Below are positions 59,967-64,000 of a stretch of DNA of 64,000 bases, in pieces (positions within the stretch are counted from its first letter, which is position 1; every line of letters starts with the position of its first letter). This stretch comes from Oscillospiraceae bacterium (GTDB lineage: Bacteria; Bacillota; Clostridia; Oscillospirales; Ruminococcaceae): contig CABIZB010000001.1 of assembly GCA_902363145.1 (NCBI GenBank), forward strand, positions 186,001 through 250,000, given 5' to 3'. The position numbers and the translations under genes are program-made. Under the pieces are notes generated by a model, which saw only the letters and a list, made by a program, of their open reading frames with translations, did no database searches and had not been told where the DNA came from.

Positions 59967-61553
59967 ATGAATGACTTCTTGAAATGGTTTTTCGTTTTCA
60001 TATCCGAAATTCTCAAAGGCTTTGGAATGATATTTAAAGGTCTTTGGGAGGGCTTGAAGCAGATATTCAACATATCGGAATATGCAAAGATATTCAAGGA
60101 CTATTCAGGCGACTTTAACGCGCTGGAATGGGTCTTTGCCGTTTTGTCGCTTATAATAGTGGCTGCTATTTTTGCGCTGATAATATTCCTGATAGTTATG
60201 CTCATAAGGAAATATGTCCGTTTCAGGCATTCTATAGTGGGTGATGAGGACGTTATAGAGGAGCTGGGTGTGCTCCAGCGTCAGGTCATAAAGCTTACAA
60301 AAGAAAAAGACGAGATCATGGCTATGAAGGTAGCTCAGATAGGTGTTCCTGCGGGAGCTGCAGCACTTCCCTCAGGCAGATATGGCCTTTCTCAGAGCAT
60401 GGAATACAGTCAGGGCGAAGCACCTGCGGAGTCCGAACAGCCTGCTGCCGTTAACGGTGTAATACAGACCTCCGATGTGAGATTTTCCAAGCTTATTGAA
60501 GTTGATAACTACTACAAAAACTATATCGCTCCCGATTATGACAACAGTATCACTCTGGCGGCTATATGCGAAAATTACAGAAATTTTGCCTGCTCACGTA
60601 TGCACCTTTATTACGACATAAGAACGGTAAGACTGTTCATAGCGGGCATGGCTTCAACAAAGCTTATCATTTTACAGGGTATTTCCGGTACAGGTAAAAC
60701 TTCGCTTCCATACTCATTCGGCAAGTTCCTGCAGAATGACACCACGATAGCATCTGTTCAGCCCTCATGGAGAGACCGTACAGAGCTTTTCGGATATTTC
60801 AACGAGTTTACCAAGAACTTTAACGAAACGGAAGTATTGAAGAGAATATACTCCAGCTCATATAATGATGATGTTAACTTTATCCTGCTGGACGAAATGA
60901 ACATCGCACGAGTTGAGTATTATTTTGCGGAAATGCTGTCCATTCTTGAAATGCCAAATTCCGATGAATGGAAGCTGGACCTTGTTCCCAATGTTTGGAG
61001 CACCGACCCCGAGCATCTTGACCACGGAATGCTGAGAATACCTCAGAACATATGGTACGTCGGTACGGCAAACAACGATGACTCCACATTTGCTATCTCC
61101 GATAAAGTATATGACCGTGCCCAGCCCATAAATCTGGATTCCAAGGGTATTGCTTTTGAGGCACCCGATACGCCTCCAATGAACCTGAGCTTTTCACATC
61201 TGGATTCGCTGTTCAGTGAAGCTTTTCAGATGTATCCCCTCAGTCAGGACATACTGAAAAAGATACAGCAGCTTGACCTTTGGGTAATCGAAAGACTGCG
61301 AGTTGCTTTCGGTAACCGTATCATCAAGCAGATGAATTTGTTTGTGCCCGTATATGTTGCCTGCGGAGGAGACGAGCTTGACGGCGTGGATTATGTTCTT
61401 GCCACGAAGATTTTCAGAAAGTTTGAGTCCCTTAATCTGGCAATGCTCCGTGATGAGCTGAGAGACCTTTGCATATATCTCCAGAAGCTCTTCGGCAGAA
61501 ATTCCATGAAGGAATCCATAGCATATCTGGAAAGGCTCCGGAAGCTTTTCTGA
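59967..61553 (+). CDS. Membrane-anchored McrB/MoxR-type AAA+ ATPase
   Basis: The 528-residue protein has an N-terminal amphipathic stretch and a transmembrane helix (about residues 55-85), a short coiled coil and a polar linker, then an AAA_5-type ATPase. Walker A is GISGTGKT (238-245), Walker B LLDEMNIA with D309 and E310, and the sensor region IWYVGTANNDDSTF resembles the IIGTMN..D of McrB. Such ATPases usually remodel protein complexes or, in McrBC, drive a nuclease. Here it lies between a signal peptidase and a DUF2357-like gene, 56 bases ahead of the latter. Its substrate is unknown. Confidence 0.8.
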   Translation: MNDFLKWFFVFISEILKGFGMIFKGLWEGLKQIFNISEYAKIFKDYSGDFNALEWVFAVLSLIIVAAIFALIIFLIVMLIRKYVRFRHSIVGDEDVIEELGVLQRQVIKLTKEKDEIMAMKVAQIGVPAGAAALPSGRYGLSQSMEYSQGEAPAESEQPAAVNGVIQTSDVRFSKLIEVDNYYKNYIAPDYDNSITLAAICENYRNFACSRMHLYYDIRTVRLFIAGMASTKLIILQGISGTGKTSLPYSFGKFLQNDTTIASVQPSWRDRTELFGYFNEFTKNFNETEVLKRIYSSSYNDDVNFILLDEMNIARVEYYFAEMLSILEMPNSDEWKLDLVPNVWSTDPEHLDHGMLRIPQNIWYVGTANNDDSTFAISDKVYDRAQPINLDSKGIAFEAPDTPPMNLSFSHLDSLFSEAFQMYPLSQDILKKIQQLDLWVIERLRVAFGNRIIKQMNLFVPVYVACGGDELDGVDYVLATKIFRKFESLNLAMLRDELRDLCIYLQKLFGRNSMKESIAYLERLRKLF

Positions 61554-61609
61554 CAGCTGTAAAGTAAATATTATCTGCGGATAACTGCGCAGTGAAAGGA
61601 GGAGAGAAA

Positions 61610-63589
61610 GTGAACGAAGCCTATAGCGAATGGTTTGAAAAATTCAAGGACTGTACAGATCAGCTTGACAGTGACAGACTATATGAAAGCTTCCGCTCAT
61701 CACTTTCTCACAGCCGAAGCACCACTGCGCTCAACCGCAGGATATTGGAAAAGGACATTGACGTAAGCTGGGTGGAGGCGATAGAAACAGGACTTGTCTC
61801 TATCGACAATGTTATCAGAAATCCGAGCAAGACTATTACCAATGTGGAGGAAGTCGTTCCCATTGCGCTTTCAAAGAAGATAACGGTAGATTCGGTAAAG
61901 CATCTTGCCCAGCACACCGACCTTATCCAGAGCGTTGACCCCGAAACAGGAAAGATAACCCCCTCAAAGGTGCTGAACATACATAAGGAAGAAAGCTATC
62001 TTACCTATGAGAATAAATTCGTAAACACTCTTATAGACAGACTTTTTATTTTTGTAAACAAGCGGTATGAAAAGCTTAAAGCCGTATCCTCCAGCGAAGA
62101 AGTATTTGCCATGGAGTACAACACGGCTTTTGAATCGGGCAGCGGCAGAAAAATGAAAATGACGCTGAACATCGAGACCTCCGATTCACTTGAAGCTGCC
62201 GATGAGAACGGTTCGACTATATGGGACAGAGTTGAAAAAATACGCAGGATAGTTGAAGGCTACAAGTCATCGCCTTTCTGCCAGCAGATGGGACAGAACT
62301 ATATCCGCCCGCCTGTTATGAGAACGAATGCGATTATGAAAAATGTTGACCTCAAGGCGTGCCTTGTGCTATGGCAGTTCATTGAGGGGTATGACAAAAC
62401 AGGCTATGAGATAAATGTTTCCGATTCCGCTCAGAAGCCCGATAAGGAGTATGTGGAAAATCTTTATGACCTTTCGGCGCTCAATCTCCTGCTTTTCAGG
62501 TCGTTTACTCAGGACAGCGAAGCTGAGGTGCTTAAAACCCAGAAAAGCAAGGCTGCCGCACCCCGTGTTCTGAGAAAATTTGACAAGGTGAGCTATGATG
62601 AGCATGAGCTTGTCATTGGCGGTGACAGGCTGACCGATGATGCCGCTTTGGCTCAGGATAACATTTCCGAAAATGAAAAAATACTTGCCGAGATCGACAA
62701 GATAATAAAGATAGAGACCGAATACTACAAAGCGGAAGAGCAGAAGCGGCTGGAAGCCGAGGAAAAGGAGCGCAGAAGACAGGAAGAGGAAAGACGTATT
62801 GAAGAAGAGCGCAGGCTTGCCAGAGAAAAGGCTGAACGTGAGGAGCAGGAGCGGCTTGAAAAAGCCCGCCTTGAAGCTCTCAGGCTGGAAAAGGAACGCA
62901 TTGAGAGTGAAGAACAGGAACGTCTTGAACGTGAGCGCATAGAGCGTGAACGTGCCGAGCTGGAAGAGCAGAAGCGCCTTGATGCCGAGCGTGATGAGCT
63001 TGAAAAGATGATAAATGCCGAGATGGACAAGCTTGAAACCGAGAAGCAGAGCCAGAAGGCAGAGGAAGAACGTCTCAGGCACGAGCGTGAGGAAAGGGAA
63101 AAGCTCAGAGCGGAAAAGCTTAAAGAAATGCGTGCATATCTTGAGCAAAAAAGCTTTGACGAGATATATCCCGAGTATTCAAAAAATCCTATCCATGTTA
63201 TCAGGCGAAGTCTGCGCAGGCTCATATCCCTTATAAGGCAGGACGGCGCTGTTATCAGAGAGGGCGATTCGGACGATCCGAAGCTTATCGAGCGTATAGC
63301 TGCCGAGGCTGCCGCCAAGGCTCAGGCTCAGCGAGATGAAAAGGAAATGGCTGAGATGCAGGTGCTTTACGAAAAATATACGCCGAATTTCAGGCAGAGA
63401 ACAAGGCAGAGCTTCAAAGCATTGTTTGCCCCAAAGCGTAAAAAGGTTTATGTTATGCCTGCGCAGATGCCTGTTCAGCGTTCTCCCAAGGAGCAGAGGG
63501 CTTATGACAGGCAGATGAAGGAGCTTTTCAGAAAATATCATGTAAGCTTCATAACAAAGCTTATCAGAAAGATTAAGAAAGAATACTAA
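61610..63589 (+). CDS. DUF2357-like protein with a long charged helix
   Basis: The 659-residue product starts at a GTG with a full AAAGGAGG eight bases upstream. Its first 350 residues show the DUF2357-type region (ITPSKVLNIHKEESYLTYEN then KFVNTLIDRLFIFVNKRY) found in McrC-like partners of McrB ATPases. From about residue 360 to 515 the chain is almost only E, R, K, L, A and Q, a long coiled coil or single helix, and the end is basic (RKKVYVMPAQ to KLIRKIKKEY). No PD-(D/E)XK nuclease motif is visible, in contrast to McrC. It forms a likely pair with the ATPase before it. A 163-bp repeat starts at its stop codon. Confidence 0.7.
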   Translation: MNEAYSEWFEKFKDCTDQLDSDRLYESFRSSLSHSRSTTALNRRILEKDIDVSWVEAIETGLVSIDNVIRNPSKTITNVEEVVPIALSKKITVDSVKHLAQHTDLIQSVDPETGKITPSKVLNIHKEESYLTYENKFVNTLIDRLFIFVNKRYEKLKAVSSSEEVFAMEYNTAFESGSGRKMKMTLNIETSDSLEAADENGSTIWDRVEKIRRIVEGYKSSPFCQQMGQNYIRPPVMRTNAIMKNVDLKACLVLWQFIEGYDKTGYEINVSDSAQKPDKEYVENLYDLSALNLLLFRSFTQDSEAEVLKTQKSKAAAPRVLRKFDKVSYDEHELVIGGDRLTDDAALAQDNISENEKILAEIDKIIKIETEYYKAEEQKRLEAEEKERRRQEEERRIEEERRLAREKAEREEQERLEKARLEALRLEKERIESEEQERLERERIERERAELEEQKRLDAERDELEKMINAEMDKLETEKQSQKAEEERLRHEREEREKLRAEKLKEMRAYLEQKSFDEIYPEYSKNPIHVIRRSLRRLISLIRQDGAVIREGDSDDPKLIERIAAEAAAKAQAQRDEKEMAEMQVLYEKYTPNFRQRTRQSFKALFAPKRKKVYVMPAQMPVQRSPKEQRAYDRQMKELFRKYHVSFITKLIRKIKKEY

Positions 63590-63751
63590 GAACCCGTCTT
63601 CACAAGCATATGCGCACGTCTTTTCGGCAAATTTTGCCGCAGACTGCGTTAAAAATCCTTGCCGGGCGAAAGCTCGCCTGCGGATTTTTGCCTACTCTGC
63701 AACAAAATTATGCTCGAAAATCCGCACACATTTCTTATGAAGACAGGTTCT
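63589..63751 (+). repeat. 163-bp MITE-like element, copy 2
   Basis: Inverted copy of 34755-34917, with only about two base differences. Terminal inverted repeats start AGAACCCGTCTTCACAAG here. The element begins within the stop codon of the upstream gene. No protein is encoded. Confidence 0.85.
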
Positions 63752-63779
63752 AATACTGATTCTCAAACAACCTATAGAA

Positions 63780-63807
63780 CGATCAAAGATTAGCGATCAA
63801 AGATTAG
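63780..63807. repeat. Tandem 14-base duplication
   Basis: CGATCAAAGATTAG occurs twice in a row, 20 bases before the last gene of the window. Confidence 0.8.
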
Positions 63808-63827
63808 TATAAGAAAGGCAGCTTTCT

Positions 63828-64000
63828 ATGGCAAAGAGCAAATCAGGCGCAAATGTGATAAAGCTGGCAGGTCAGTTTATTGCATGGGCAGTGCTGATAA
63901 TCATAACGATGCTGACGGCATACATAATGATATCAAATATGCAGAACAAGCCTGCGGTGCTTTTCGGTAGGAGTATTGTCAAGGCTGTCAGCGGAAGCAT
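63828..64000 (+). CDS. Second signal peptidase I, N-terminal part (runs off the window)
   Basis: The 57 visible residues start MAKSKSGANVIKLAGQF, have one transmembrane helix (about 13-37) and then reach VLFGRSIVKAVSGS at the window edge, where the SGSM serine motif of signal peptidase I begins. This is the pattern of clostridial SipW-like enzymes. AAAGG precedes the ATG. It is the second such peptidase in the cluster; its catalytic His or Lys lies outside the window. Confidence 0.75.
   Translation, partial: MAKSKSGANVIKLAGQFIAWAVLIIITMLTAYIMISNMQNKPAVLFGRSIVKAVSGS

Noticed and set aside
62690..63150. A separate minus-strand protein opposite the coiled-coil region
   Set aside because: It is a serine-rich shadow frame of the E/R-rich coding strand without any start signal.
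63584..63595. A target-site duplication at repeat copy 2
   Set aside because: The flanks do not show a convincing direct repeat on both sides; the bases at the left edge are part of the gene's last codons.

Overview
The window reads as chromosomal DNA of an anaerobic, low-to-mid GC Firmicute of the Ruminococcus type (Oscillospirales). This is an inference from gene content and order: the L21-Prp-L27 block with the N-terminally extended L27 typical of Firmicutes, AddAB recombination, TrmFO, RqcH, pyruvate formate-lyase, a minimal SUF-like iron-sulfur pair, a family 5 glycoside hydrolase lipoprotein and consensus TTGACA-17-TATAAT promoters. No rRNA, tRNA, CRISPR array, prophage or transposase gene was found.

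Layout. 1-11334 (minus strand) is a long collinear run: 2'-O-methyltransferase, dprA, topA, trmFO, three YcxB-like membrane proteins, plsX, a decayed acetyltransferase, rnc, a radical SAM gene and the start of smc. 11408-12820 is the infC-rpmI-rplT operon with a perfect promoter, an attenuator leader and an apparent AUA start for infC. 12975-24957 (minus) holds small membrane proteins, addA, addB, a MutS-like ATPase, a 3-methyladenine glycosylase and a rhomboid-fold protein. 25135-31682 (plus) holds a DUF1858 protein, trmK, a NIF3 protein, rlmA-type methyltransferase, rqcH, sbcD and an AraC-GGDEF fusion. 31732-36193 (minus) holds a GH5 lipoprotein joined to the two-gene SUF-like operon, then a membrane protein whose stop codon and terminator are separated by a 163-bp repeat. 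36316-47893 (plus) holds rplU-prp-rpmA, a rhomboid protease, a foldase-like lipoprotein, a tandem hydrolase, a DUF2461 protein, a 1601-residue repeat protein with a zinc ribbon, and a GtrA protein. 48014-51587 is the pyruvate formate-lyase locus. 51601-56059 holds malic enzyme (minus), a phosphoesterase, an aromatic-acid-exporter-like protein and rplJ-rplL with an L10 leader. 56352-64000 is a surface-protein cluster.

Two loci stand out. First, pyruvate formate-lyase is split: the 696-residue PflB stops before the glycyl radical domain, and an 80-residue gene downstream supplies exactly that domain with the RVSGYAV motif, followed by the activase gene. Second, a SipW/TasA-like export cluster (two secreted-type proteins, two signal peptidases, a degenerate EAL protein) carries a membrane-anchored McrB-type AAA+ ATPase and a DUF2357-like partner whose expected nuclease region appears replaced by a long charged helix. 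Two nearly identical 163-bp MITE-like elements, each lying immediately after a gene's stop codon in the same orientation relative to that gene, are a third notable feature.
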